Shown one piece after another: positions 55,335-64,000 of a DNA stretch of 64,000 nucleotides. The notes below the pieces were generated by a model that did no database searches, was not told the DNA's origin, and saw only the letters and a program-made list of their open reading frames with translations. Numbering within the stretch: position 1 is the first letter of the stretch; each line of letters begins with the position of its first letter. The translations under genes and the position numbers were made by a program. The stretch comes from Arthrobotrys musiformis (Eukaryota; Ascomycota; Orbiliomycetes; Orbiliales; Orbiliaceae): the NCBI GenBank assembly GCA_036971715.1, contig JAVHJL010000008.1:124001-188000 (forward strand). Direction: 5' to 3'.

Positions 55335-57698
55335 CTTTCTGTATTTCTTTTTGAGAAAGTCGGAGTCCGAAACGGGATTTTGGGATTGGAGGGTTTGAAA
55401 AGAGTTAGAAGTCGTGCAGTGGCATATACGAACGGTGATGATATGTTATGGAGGATGTTTTGGTGAGATAGAAGGCGTGCAGTTGTTGGTGTAGTCGAGG
55501 TTATTACTTTCCACAAAGACATAAACCGGCAGCCACACCAAACAAGGACACCGGGCGCCAACTTTCACTTATGGCCTTCATACACCAAAATCCTACCCGG
55601 GTCCCACAATATCGATACTACTTCACCTTGCCTCACTGCTCACGATTTGAACGATACCGAAAGCTCCGAATTCGACTTTAACGATCATATCCCACATACA
55701 TGCTGGAGTTCAAATGAGCCGCTAGAGTCAGCGATTCGGCAAAAAAGACAATCTAAACTAAACATCTGCTAACGATATCAACCGGCGATTTAGGTCCCCT
55801 CGAGCTAAAGAAGATACACAGGAAAACGTATTCTTAGTTCGCGTGAAATCACCTGTAATAAGGAAGGAGAGTCTCCCAAAACGACTCTCACGAAAGCCTC
55901 AAAAACGATCCTTTACGGAACTCTTGCGACTGCTACTACGGAAGACTCTCACATACACCCTGAATGTCTTTTGCTGAGTACTAGGCGGATGACTTTAACA
56001 GGTTTCACGACAGACTTTTGGAAAGTAATTATATGGCGAGAAGTTCACGAACGCCATTCATAGAGTAGCAAGCCTCGATGTTTGGTACAAATCCACAGAT
56101 GGCGCATGCGACATACCCGTATAGTGAATTGCAAAACAGCAAGTCTTCAAATCAGCCAATCCGATTCTAATGGATAAAACCCGACTGAACGCTCAAGTGG
56201 TTGGTATAGGACCCGGCATGCTGTCGGTGACCAATCTAAGGTTACGATACAGTGCCAAGAAGCTAAGTCTTCCCCCCGTCTCTCAAAATCACCCTACATA
56301 GACAGCGAGACATTTTTTTAACATATATACCCTGCCAGGCCGACTTTGGCCCTCATGTTCACACTCTCCCTTATGAATAAACGGGACAACGCAATATAAT
56401 GTTGCAGTTTGGACCACTCGTTCACTTCCTCGCGGTATAGATCGATCGTCGACAAGCGACTGGACGGATGGGTGGTACTAATGATTTTCGTGTCAAATGG
56501 TGTATTATATAGATTGCCTCTACGTGAGTCAAGGATCTTCCAAGAAAATAATGCTTTATCACCTAACGGAAGCCGGGGGTTTAACCCCGATTCCCGCGGA
56601 CGTATAGAGCAGTTCACTTAGCGAATTAACGCCGCTTATAATTAAGTCTCTGACTTAAGACTGGTATTGGCCTAACTCTGGGTCGTAGACTCAATACTAG
56701 CCATAATTTAGCTTGGTGCTCGACTTCCGACTTTGTGCCACTAGCGTTGTCCTTTGCTCGAAACCAAAAAGAAAGTTAAAAAATAACTCTTTCGCAAACG
56801 TACCTAATTCGAAGCTAGGAGATCGGGGGGGATGTATTCCCCATTCGATAGCCGGAGGATGAACGAATGAATCGTGCAGTCTCGCAAACCCCCGAAAGAA
56901 TCCGTATTTCATAAATAGAACTCCCGATTTGGTATATCCAAACTCACACCTTCTCGCCGACTCGTATATATCGCGCTAGATTTATCAAAGAAGTGGCTAC
57001 GAAGGTAGAATATAGCATCAAACGACGTTCAGCAGGTTTGATTGGAGTACGTGTACGTCTATATCGATACGATCGCCTTTGTGGATGTAAATAGCATTCC
57101 TAATTGGTTACTAAACGTCATGCCAGTTCAAAACATATTTAAATAGTTCGACTTGAGCTTCCATCCAAAACCGAGAGTACGATTAAGTTGCGTGTCACGA
57201 CCTCTAGCCAGGTAGTCACCATTTGAGAAGAGTTAGCACCTCTCTGTTGCAATAAACTCGAAATCTGAAGCTGGAGCGTGCCGGTCTACTGGTATGCTTG
57301 AAAGCACTTCCTCTGCTGTGGGCACGATCAGTCCTGTAACCAAACCGAGTTCGGGTGAACGGGTATGACCGCGAAAATTGGGCGTGCTATTTCCAACGAA
57401 CCGCAAGCAGTGATCGCTAGGGAAATATATCTGCACAATCTTAGAGTACGACTGCCTGCCCCAGCAGTAGGAGGGTCAGTACGTTATATTATCTTAAGGG
57501 GGGTCATCGACGCAACGCAATACTCCGTTGCATTTATCAATGACACCCATAACAAGGTAGCACGGGGTTACACAGTTCATCTCCATATCGCCCAAAGCAA
57601 GCGATGTCACACGGTATAGCCTATCAATTTCCAATTCATACGCTAAGAATCTGGAAGCCTATGGAATCCAATCGGCACAAAGGTTATATTATAATTCC
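55335..57698. other. Intergenic, no supported gene
   Basis: AT-rich region of 2.4 kb. A minus-strand frame at 57233-57436 contains PTAEEVLSSI, faintly like the helical-domain motif of the neighbouring two-domain genes, but this is too short to call. Plus-strand frame 57365-57619 overlaps it antisense. Confidence 0.4.
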
Positions 57699-58046
57699 TC
57701 AGTGCTTCCTCGCAACAAAAGCCGCAACGTCAATGGTCTGGATATGCTTCAACATCTTCCAACAAGCAGCCTCGAGTGCTTCCTCGCGCGTATCCCTCGT
57801 AGCTTTGGCGGTAAGACGCGGGGTGCCCTTTTTCTTCTTGGATACGAAGACGGTGCATCTTCGCCGGCCGTCCGGTCGGTGGGTTCCGACCCATTTTATG
57901 AGCTTGTATTGGACGCAGAAGGCGATTAGGGCGTTGTAGTTGCGTCTTGGTGGGCGGACCGGTGCTGATTGCAAGGGATCGTGGCGTTTGTCGTTGGGAG
58001 GGGTGGGTTGTGTGGTCGTCATGGGGTTTGTTTGTGTGTTCGACAT
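57699..58046 (-). CDS. Short dsRBD-like protein 1
   Basis: Single-exon 115-residue protein from ATG at 58046. After a disordered Pro/Thr/Asn-rich 35 residues comes one domain: NYNALIAFCVQYKLIKWVGT, a basic turn, CTVFVSKKKKGTPRL and TREEALEAACWKMLKHI. The order helix, three strands, helix and the opening pattern L-x-x-F-C-x-x-x-x-L match double-stranded-RNA-binding domains. The usual Lys-Lys pair before the last helix is not conserved, although basic KKKK lies in the strand region. It aligns gap-free with the short proteins at 58.5 and 60.1 kb. A lone dsRBD-like domain suggests a regulator or RNA chaperone rather than an enzyme. Function is not established. Confidence 0.72.
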   Translation of the reverse strand: MSNTQTNPMTTTQPTPPNDKRHDPLQSAPVRPPRRNYNALIAFCVQYKLIKWVGTHRPDGRRRCTVFVSKKKKGTPRLTAKATRDTREEALEAACWKMLKHIQTIDVAAFVARKH

Positions 58047-58548
58047 GGTTACGGTATTGTTTATGTATAGTAACCTGGAGGTTGGTTCGTTAGCGATGTC
58101 AATTTGATGGGAAGGTGGGAGATTCTCGTACCGACTGGCAGGATTTATGTCGAGTTCTTTCGGGTATTTGATCGGGGAACGGGCTGCCTTGTAAGAAAGT
58201 GTACTTGAGGATCGTGAAGTTGCAAGTTGGTGGGGCCGTGCAAAAACTTTTTTGTCACGATGGGTTCAACGATAGCATGTCATGGAGCTGCGAACTCTAT
58301 ATAGGTCACTACATTACTATCTAAACCCCCCACTCGACGAGAGATTATAGTTACCTAGACCGTAATACTCCCCTAATTACTACTATAGCTAGTATACGAA
58401 ACCATAAAAGACTTGCTAACGAGGTTGTAGGACGATGGATAGAAATTAAAGTGTTTTGAAAATTTATCTACATGATTTGAGGAGGGTCGGCCGCTGTGGT
58501 TGAGCAAAGAACCACAGCCTCCGCCTCTCCACATATTCCCATCAAAGT
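58047..58548. other. Intergenic between array members
   Basis: About 500 bp with no open frame of note. It would contain the promoter of the 57.7-kb gene and the 3' end of the 58.5-kb gene. Confidence 0.5.
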
Positions 58549-59071
58549 TTATTTCTTGCTCTTAAAGATCCGGTCGAAGTCGGCGCGTCGGAGCTGCTCC
58601 ACCAGCTTGACGCAGGCGGCCTCCATGGCCCCCTCGGGGCTACTCTTTATAGCCCCGGCCCCCAAACGCGGCACGCCTTTCTTGGTTTTGGCCACGAAGA
58701 CCGTGCACCAAACCCGTCTCTCAAGCTTCTTGGTGCTGGTCCACCTTTCCAGCCTTTCCTTGCGGCAGATGGACTTCAGCTCCTCGAAAGGAGTCAGCCG
58801 TCTAGCCAGAGCTAGAGCCGCGGCCGTCGCAGGGCCGGGCTCTGGGGAAGCGTTGCCGCTTTCCCCCCATCTTCGAGGGTTAGGGCGTCGAGCCCACCGA
58901 CCAAAGGAAAGATTTCGGAGGCTTATTTCCCTTTCGAGAGGCTAGAATGCAGGTTCGATCGTGTTGGTATCTGCTTTCTTTCTAGTGGAACGGATTGTTA
59001 CTTACGCGTATCTCGTATCCGTCTTTATTCTCAGAGGCTCCTTCCCTCAACTGGATTGAAAAGGTTGTCTG
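58549..59071 (-). CDS. Short dsRBD-like protein 2, spliced, 5' end unresolved
   Basis: The last exon (58941-58549) is open without its own early ATG and lies opposite a longer plus-strand frame, so it is easy to miss. It reads PFEELKSICRKERLERWTST, then VWCTVFVAKTKKGVPRLGAG and AMEAACVKLVEQL, ending FKSKK. This matches the short members at 57.7 and 60.1 kb residue for residue in spacing. The exon begins right after a TTCTAG acceptor. A perfect GTAAGT donor lies 64 nt upstream (59005-59000), and the open frame before it joins in phase. No ATG is found in that upstream piece (open to 59071), so at least one more 5' exon is needed or the start is lost. It is also more GC-rich than its neighbours. 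Confidence 0.6.
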
Positions 59072-60062
59072 TTACCGGAAGTGGTGGCTTTGCGATACGG
59101 TTTTTATGGCATTGTCGGAAGTCTCTTCGTTCTGGAGGTATTTGTGTAGAGTTCGATGGGTGGTTGTAGTTGCTCTGATGGTGATAATCCAGTTGTTGTG
59201 AGAGGTATGCTTTCGATGGTTGGCTGGGGCGAGAGCTGATGCTCTGTGCTAAATCATGCACATGGAGCAATCTGGGCGAGCTTCGCGAAGGAGGTTTTTG
59301 GATTTGTAGTACCTATAATGAGGCTATTACTTCCTCTCCTATGTCGTGGTTGTTAGTGATGAAGATGCTGGGGAGGAGAGATGACATGTGGAATACCTGT
59401 TGTGGTTGTCGATTGAGGGATGGATGATGGAGGAACAGACTGGAAGGGAGCAAATATATTCAAGAGGTACCGAACAATAAACACAAATATTTACAGACAG
59501 CAATCACCCAAATATTCGCCCACCAATTGGCGGAGGCCTTTTAACCACATGGGCCCGGGATAGGTAGCGAGGAAACATGTTATTCGCGCGTATGCATAGA
59601 TACGAGGATCTGGAGCTGCCTGAATCGCTTCTCCTGAACCGGCAACACAATTCCGCGTTGTATTCTGCTTTTACGTCGTCCCGTCATGTATATGCTAAGT
59701 GCTTAGGAGGTATATCCCTATACATTTATGGGTTTATGCGGTCTGGTCCCGGTACAAATTTACAGAGATTAAGGGAATTAGGGCCGAGATGGCAAACGTG
59801 CAGGCCAGAGCGGGAGATAATCTGCGAATATGGTATACCTTCCGCCTGTTTACGAATATACGAATGGGGCGAGCGGTATTGGGAGAAGTGGACTGAGAGA
59901 GCAGCCCCCGAAACTAGGAGAGACAATGCTTGGAGTAGCAAGACAGTGAAGGAAGCGGAAACGGAATGGAACAACTAGAGCAACGAGTAGTGGTTAAGAG
60001 TTTAGACGAAGGAGCCGGAGCCCCGAAACGTTGATAAATGAAGGGCCTGGAGCCCGGATGAT
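59072..60062. other. Intergenic, no supported gene
   Basis: A plus-strand ATG frame of 133 codons (59577-59978) shows no recognised domain and is not called. Remaining 5' exon(s) of the 58.5-kb gene may lie in 59.07-59.4 kb on the minus strand. Confidence 0.4.
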
Positions 60063-60500
60063 CTATTTCTTCTCCTTCTTCTTGAAGAACCTCTCGAGAT
60101 TCGCATGCTCGAGAAGAGTGAGGAGCTTCACAGAAGCTATATTGAGAGCCTCGGGCTTTGTGTCCCGAGTAGCCGAAGCGGACAGATTGGGTTTTCCCTT
60201 ACGGGAACGGGCGACCCGGACGATGCAGTGGATCCGTTCCCGTTTTCGGTGGGTGTCCACCCACCAACTCAGCCTGTTTTGGCGGCAAAAGGTTTTTACC
60301 GCCTCGTAGGAGGCTGGAGGGGGCACTAACGCCACCGGCGCCGGTGCGGCTGGAGGGGGGCCCCAGCCTAGGTCCCTCTTGCGTTTGGTGTCGTCCTTGA
60401 CGCCGAGATCATCGACTATCTTCGCGAGGTAGTCGACGCAAGGGTCGGCGGTGCGGGCGACGGGGTCTTCGACGGGGTGGTCGACGGGGTGGTCGGTCAT
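60063..60500 (-). CDS. Short dsRBD-like protein 3
   Basis: Single-exon 145-residue protein from ATG at 60500. A short DHPVDHPVEDPV repeat at the N-terminus comes from an in-frame 12-bp unit of GACGGGGTGGTC type. A Pro/Ala-rich linker leads to the domain SYEAVKTFCRQNRLSWWVDT, HCIVRVARSRKGKPNLSASA, and EALNIASVKLLTLLEHANLE. The basic tail FFKKKEKK closes it. Compared with the copy at 57.7 kb, the domain has the same length, the same TFC/AFC motif, Trp in the turn, and ATRDT before the last helix. A putative stand-alone dsRNA-binding protein; partners and function unknown. Confidence 0.72.
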   Translation of the reverse strand: MTDHPVDHPVEDPVARTADPCVDYLAKIVDDLGVKDDTKRKRDLGWGPPPAAPAPVALVPPPASYEAVKTFCRQNRLSWWVDTHRKRERIHCIVRVARSRKGKPNLSASATRDTKPEALNIASVKLLTLLEHANLERFFKKKEKK

Positions 60501-62962
60501 CGTGGACGTTTGAGATTCTGTTGCTACGGAGAATGGTTAGAGATACAGCGAATCCACACCATTCTAGATTCGGACCTTGGAAGCTATATTTGCCAGGGAG
60601 GTTGCTTGAATAGTTCGGATGGCGAGGGAAGGCGTGGAGGGTGATAAGGTCAGCGGTTGTGATGGGGTCTGTGGTTGTGACGGAAATATTCGGGGGGAGT
60701 ACGTGTGTAAGGCGGTACACGGGAACACTTCACTAAGATATCACCGCTATATATGGTGGGTATGCGTCTACAACATGACATCGACAATATTTCGGTAAAA
60801 CTATCTATGATTTGCGAGGACCCGGAGTTCACTTTGCCGTTCCGGTGACGACACTTACTTCACCCGGGATTACATGCAATACGAACTAGCTGAGTCACGT
60901 CGAAATGAGGTTCATTATTATATCGAGCAAGGTTGTTTGTTTTTAGGATGCAGGCAGTACACGTACGTTTCTTTACGTCTTGAAACTTGGGACGATAGTA
61001 ATACAATGGCGGCGACGATGACGATGATGATGACGACGATGGTGATGGTGATGATGATGATGATGATGATGGTGGCGGTAGTGGTGGTGGCGGCAATGAT
61101 GGCAATGCACCTGTGCTGTGGCTGGGCCCCCCCTCTGGTGAGGCAGTATGGGGCCTCGGAATTCCGGGAGGGGTATATATAGTTTTTCGGGTTGTACAAT
61201 CGCAACTATTGGTAGCCAAGTCGATGATAACGACCACCTCTCCCCGTGATTTAGTCTGGGTACTCGAGGCTGGAGTTCGGTAAACCTCTCAGAGCTATAG
61301 ACATATGTTCGACACCGCGGCCTACCAACAATTTTTTTTTTTTTTCGACTTTTTGGCCGATTTTTTTTTCGCCCAAAGAGGGATCGATCTTCATCCCTCC
61401 CGTACCCCCCACCGTTCCTATCATGCCGTATTCATCTCCCATCCAGCTCTCGTCATCTCCCCTCCGACATCTATCAATGCACTTCGATCCGAGGGCTTCA
61501 CCTCTGCCACTCGATTACATATTCCTCGACACTTCAACGACAGAGATTACTCTAGCGACTCGATCATCATCCGCACATCGAAAACGGAAACTCGATCCTC
61601 GAGGACCCTCCCTTGTCGATGTATGGCTGCAGCTTCGAGTTCTTTGATCCAAGACTGAACCCATAAAACTGGTCTCGTACCCAGACCGCGCAAAGAGTGA
61701 CCGACCACTGCGACGGCAAACCGAGGTCATAGGGAGCATTACACCTTATTCCAATAACACGATGATACCGTATATAAGCTGATCAGCGAGATTTTGCTAC
61801 AGTTATGTGGATGGGGTCCCATTCGCCAGTCGATAGCTCGAAGGTGCATGTATATTGCTTGGGGTTCTTCAAACCTTGATATATAAACGCACATAGGCTC
61901 TAAAGCATATCTATATAGCATTTGAAAAGTACTCGAGCTCGCTAACTTCGCAAACACTGTGCTAGTTGTATACGGCTTGCATCTCCGAAATACGGTCGAA
62001 TCTAGATAGCCTGACTCTGGGAGAAAATTTTTCATCCAGTGTACATGCGAGTCCTGGCATCTGTTTGACGGGCATAACCTATTCCAACAGCCGCAGTAGC
62101 ATTCGGTTTACGATATAAAACTCCGGGAGTTATTGACGACGTTGAGAATCGAAGCACCATGGCTGTTTGATATGATTGAAATCAAATTGGACCCGGAATA
62201 TAGTGTCGCTGGGGCAACCGACAATTTACCTACTGTAACTAGTGTAGTTATGTCCCATAGTTACCATCTCTAGGTAGTATCCGGCCCCCAAGGGCCCTCT
62301 TTAATCAAGTACTTATTACTTCACCAACCATCACTATACTGATTCTGGGGACCCCCGGATCTATAATTACGGCCGAAATACGACTTGGGCCTTCACAAAC
62401 TTTCGTGCACGAATTCGAAGATATTACTAGCATCGTGAATTATCGATGCTACTCCGATCGCTTCATCCAAGCTCGGGATGATGCGGAAGAGGAGCTGATT
62501 ATAACGAGCGTCGTGAAAGTTCGCGTCAAACTACGTACAGCACCTACGGAAGCCGAGTTAAGATCCCCTTGCGGGGCTTCCTTAGTAGAATCTAACGTCT
62601 TGTTTATAGGTTCTAATCTTGTTTTGGGCTACAGCTAGATTACCGTTGGCAGATAATCCGCTCCACGCTTCATTAACGGTGTCACGAACGAAATTGAATG
62701 GGACGTTCTGAAATTTATATTGTCAGACTGGCAGCTGGTACCGACTATCCTCGTTGCCTTATTGTGGGCTGTTCATAGAACGCGGGAACAGTGTACATTG
62801 ACGCCATTGCTAATATTAAAAACGAGGTTCAAATTCCTCTCTTCACCCGACCTAAGGTCGGAATCTAGTCCTGGAAAAAAACGCATGCTTAACGATGAAT
62901 CAAGATTGAACGAGCGCGGAGGCAGGGAGAAGCAAACAAGGGTGCCTGATGAGACATTGGAG
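60501..62962. other. Intergenic with GAT-type microsatellite
   Basis: No gene supported. Trinucleotide-rich DNA (GAT/GGT/GAC) spans about 61006-61103. T-rich runs lie at 61330-61370. Frames near 61305-61658 (plus) and 62405-62638 (plus) have no recognisable content. The area around 61.7-62.6 kb is AT-rich. Confidence 0.45.
61006..61103 (+). repeat. Imperfect GAT/GGT trinucleotide repeat
   Basis: A run of GAT, GAC and GGT triplets including seven consecutive ATG/GAT units. The apparent long methionine- or serine-rich frames over it are artefacts of the repeat. Confidence 0.9.
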
Positions 62963-64000
62963 CTACTTGAGATGGTTTTCACGGAACTCGCGGCGTAGTT
63001 GCTTGAGCAACCACTTCGTGGCGTCCTTCTGAGCTTGACAACGGTTTTTACCTTTCCCCTTTTTAGCCCAACAGCGCTCCCATACGACGTTGACCCGATG
63101 TCGGACCGGGCGCCCATTTCCAATGGTGGAGACGACGGCGCCGGCACGCTGGTGGTTCTTTTTACGCCCCCCCGGGATGGTAATGCATGACAGGCCGTGT
63201 TCGATACAAAACTGCGTAAGATCGTGGTCGTATTTTTGGATGAGGACGTAGATGGCCTGGACGTATTCCCCTAAATAGGGTGTCTCGCCAGCAGCTGGAA
63301 CTTCATCACCGCCCCCCACTTCCGCGTTATCGGTAGTCGGGTTCTGCTGACTGATCCCCAGCAACTCGAGGTAGTGGGTTGGGAACTCGACTTCTTTAAA
63401 AGTCTGGGATAGAGCGGCGGCTAGCAAACATCTGACACCATCCTCGATCTCCTGGCATACTTTGGTGTCCTCGAGGGAATAGATGAGAGAGAGTACTTCG
63501 CGGCCAACCAAAGGCAACTTCCTACTGCCGTTCTCCGCGGAACAGAGAATGGCCCCCGTTCTAAAGCAGAGGGCCCACGCTGCGATTTGGCCGGCTGCCG
63601 TAAGGTGCTTTACCACCTCCTAAACGTGTTAATTACCGGTTAGCAAATTATGTCTCTACAACGGTAAATATTCTCGACGGAACGCCCAAATGATTTATAG
63701 AATGCTGATTTGCAACTAGCTCAACTTACAGGCACTAGACCCTCGCTAATCTTCCCGGCTAGCAAAGTCTTGGTCTCCTCGGTGACGAAGTCTACAATGG
63801 CTTCGTGGCCCCGTCGGACGCGACCTTCGAGGGCGCCCTTGGCTTTTCGGATTGGCGAAATCACTTGAATTAATCGGTGGACATCGCTATCATCGATCGA
63901 TAGCTTGAAGTGGAATACTGTTGTGTCTGGAATAAAAATGACCTTTCCTGGGCCGTCGGCCCTGGGTCGGATCTTTTTGTTTGGGACCGGGGCACCTCCA
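62963..64000 (-). CDS. Two-domain dsRBD-like protein, cut by the window edge
   Basis: The 3' exon begins at 63619 after a TTTAG acceptor and ends at 62963. Upstream, the frame GKVIFIPDTTVFHFKLSIDD ... GKISEGLVP runs from the window edge to a GTAAGTT donor near 63731, so the intron is about 112 nt, with a CTAACC branch-like site. The joined text contains VVDF/IVDFVTEE, then KLPLVGREVLSLIYSLED, the helical domain shared with the gene at 53.8-55.3 kb. The C-terminal domain has DLTQFCIEHGLSC (the L-x-x-F-C opening of the short dsRBD-like proteins), RHRVNVVWERCW, and KGKNRCQAQKDATKWLLKQL. The last of these resembles the conserved second half of dsRBDs (G-x-G-x-S-K-K-x-A-K-x-x-A-A). The start codon and N-terminus lie outside the window. 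Confidence 0.7.

Noticed and set aside
58496..58945. 149-codon plus-strand frame
   Set aside because: It is the antisense shadow of the hidden dsRBD-like exon, whose match to two neighbours is far stronger.
59726..59974. Minus-strand frame that looks like a signal peptide
   Set aside because: It starts at TTG with no ATG, and the rest shows no protein-like pattern.

Overview
The window looks like nuclear DNA of a filamentous ascomycete (Pezizomycotina). Coding regions are broken by short introns (41-119 nt) with GTATGT/GTAAGT-type donors, CTAAC-like branch sites and YAG acceptors. Intergenic stretches are long and partly AT-rich. The recognisable products fit a fungus: a secreted tyrosinase, a WBP11-type splicing factor, a CmcJ-like oxygenase-family protein, several F-box proteins and a Kex2-type secreted protein. 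I cannot name a species. No bacterial operons, rRNA, tRNA or CRISPR arrays were seen.

Layout. 0-12 kb: mostly gene-poor. It holds a two-exon YCII-domain gene (4.4-5.0 kb, minus), a WBP11-domain gene (6.0-6.8 kb, minus), and an interrupted ORF followed by a 30-A tract (11.1-11.9 kb) that may be a retroposed relic. 12.5-14.5 kb: intron-less tyrosinase. 15.4-19.8 kb: two minus-strand genes, a Cys/acidic-repeat protein and a CmcJ-like protein. 22.3-25.2 kb: a long disordered protein whose frame continues 183 codons past a single TAG. 26.8-33.8 kb: two large spliced genes for Ser/Pro/Arg-rich proteins of unknown function. 36.4-37.2 kb: a small secreted hydrophobic protein in three exons. 37.5-46.0 kb: an F-box neighbourhood, with two paralogous double-F-box genes, one LPxEIRxxIY-type gene and one F-box/leucine-rich-like gene. 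47.4-50.2 kb: a membrane-anchored polysaccharide lyase family 8 (PL8) protein in three exons.

50.9-64.0 kb: the most unusual region. At least five genes on the minus strand, plus one degenerate copy, carry a domain that resembles a double-stranded-RNA-binding domain (dsRBD). Three are short, nearly single-domain proteins whose domains align without gaps. Two are longer proteins with a shared helical domain in front of the dsRBD-like end; the last runs off the window. One short member is largely hidden on the strand opposite a longer open frame and needs an intron. I see no nuclease, helicase or transposase beside them, so the joint role of this array is unknown. It is the best candidate here for something undescribed.

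Exon boundaries were set by eye from splice consensus and reading-frame agreement. Family names rest on motif recognition from memory, not on searches.
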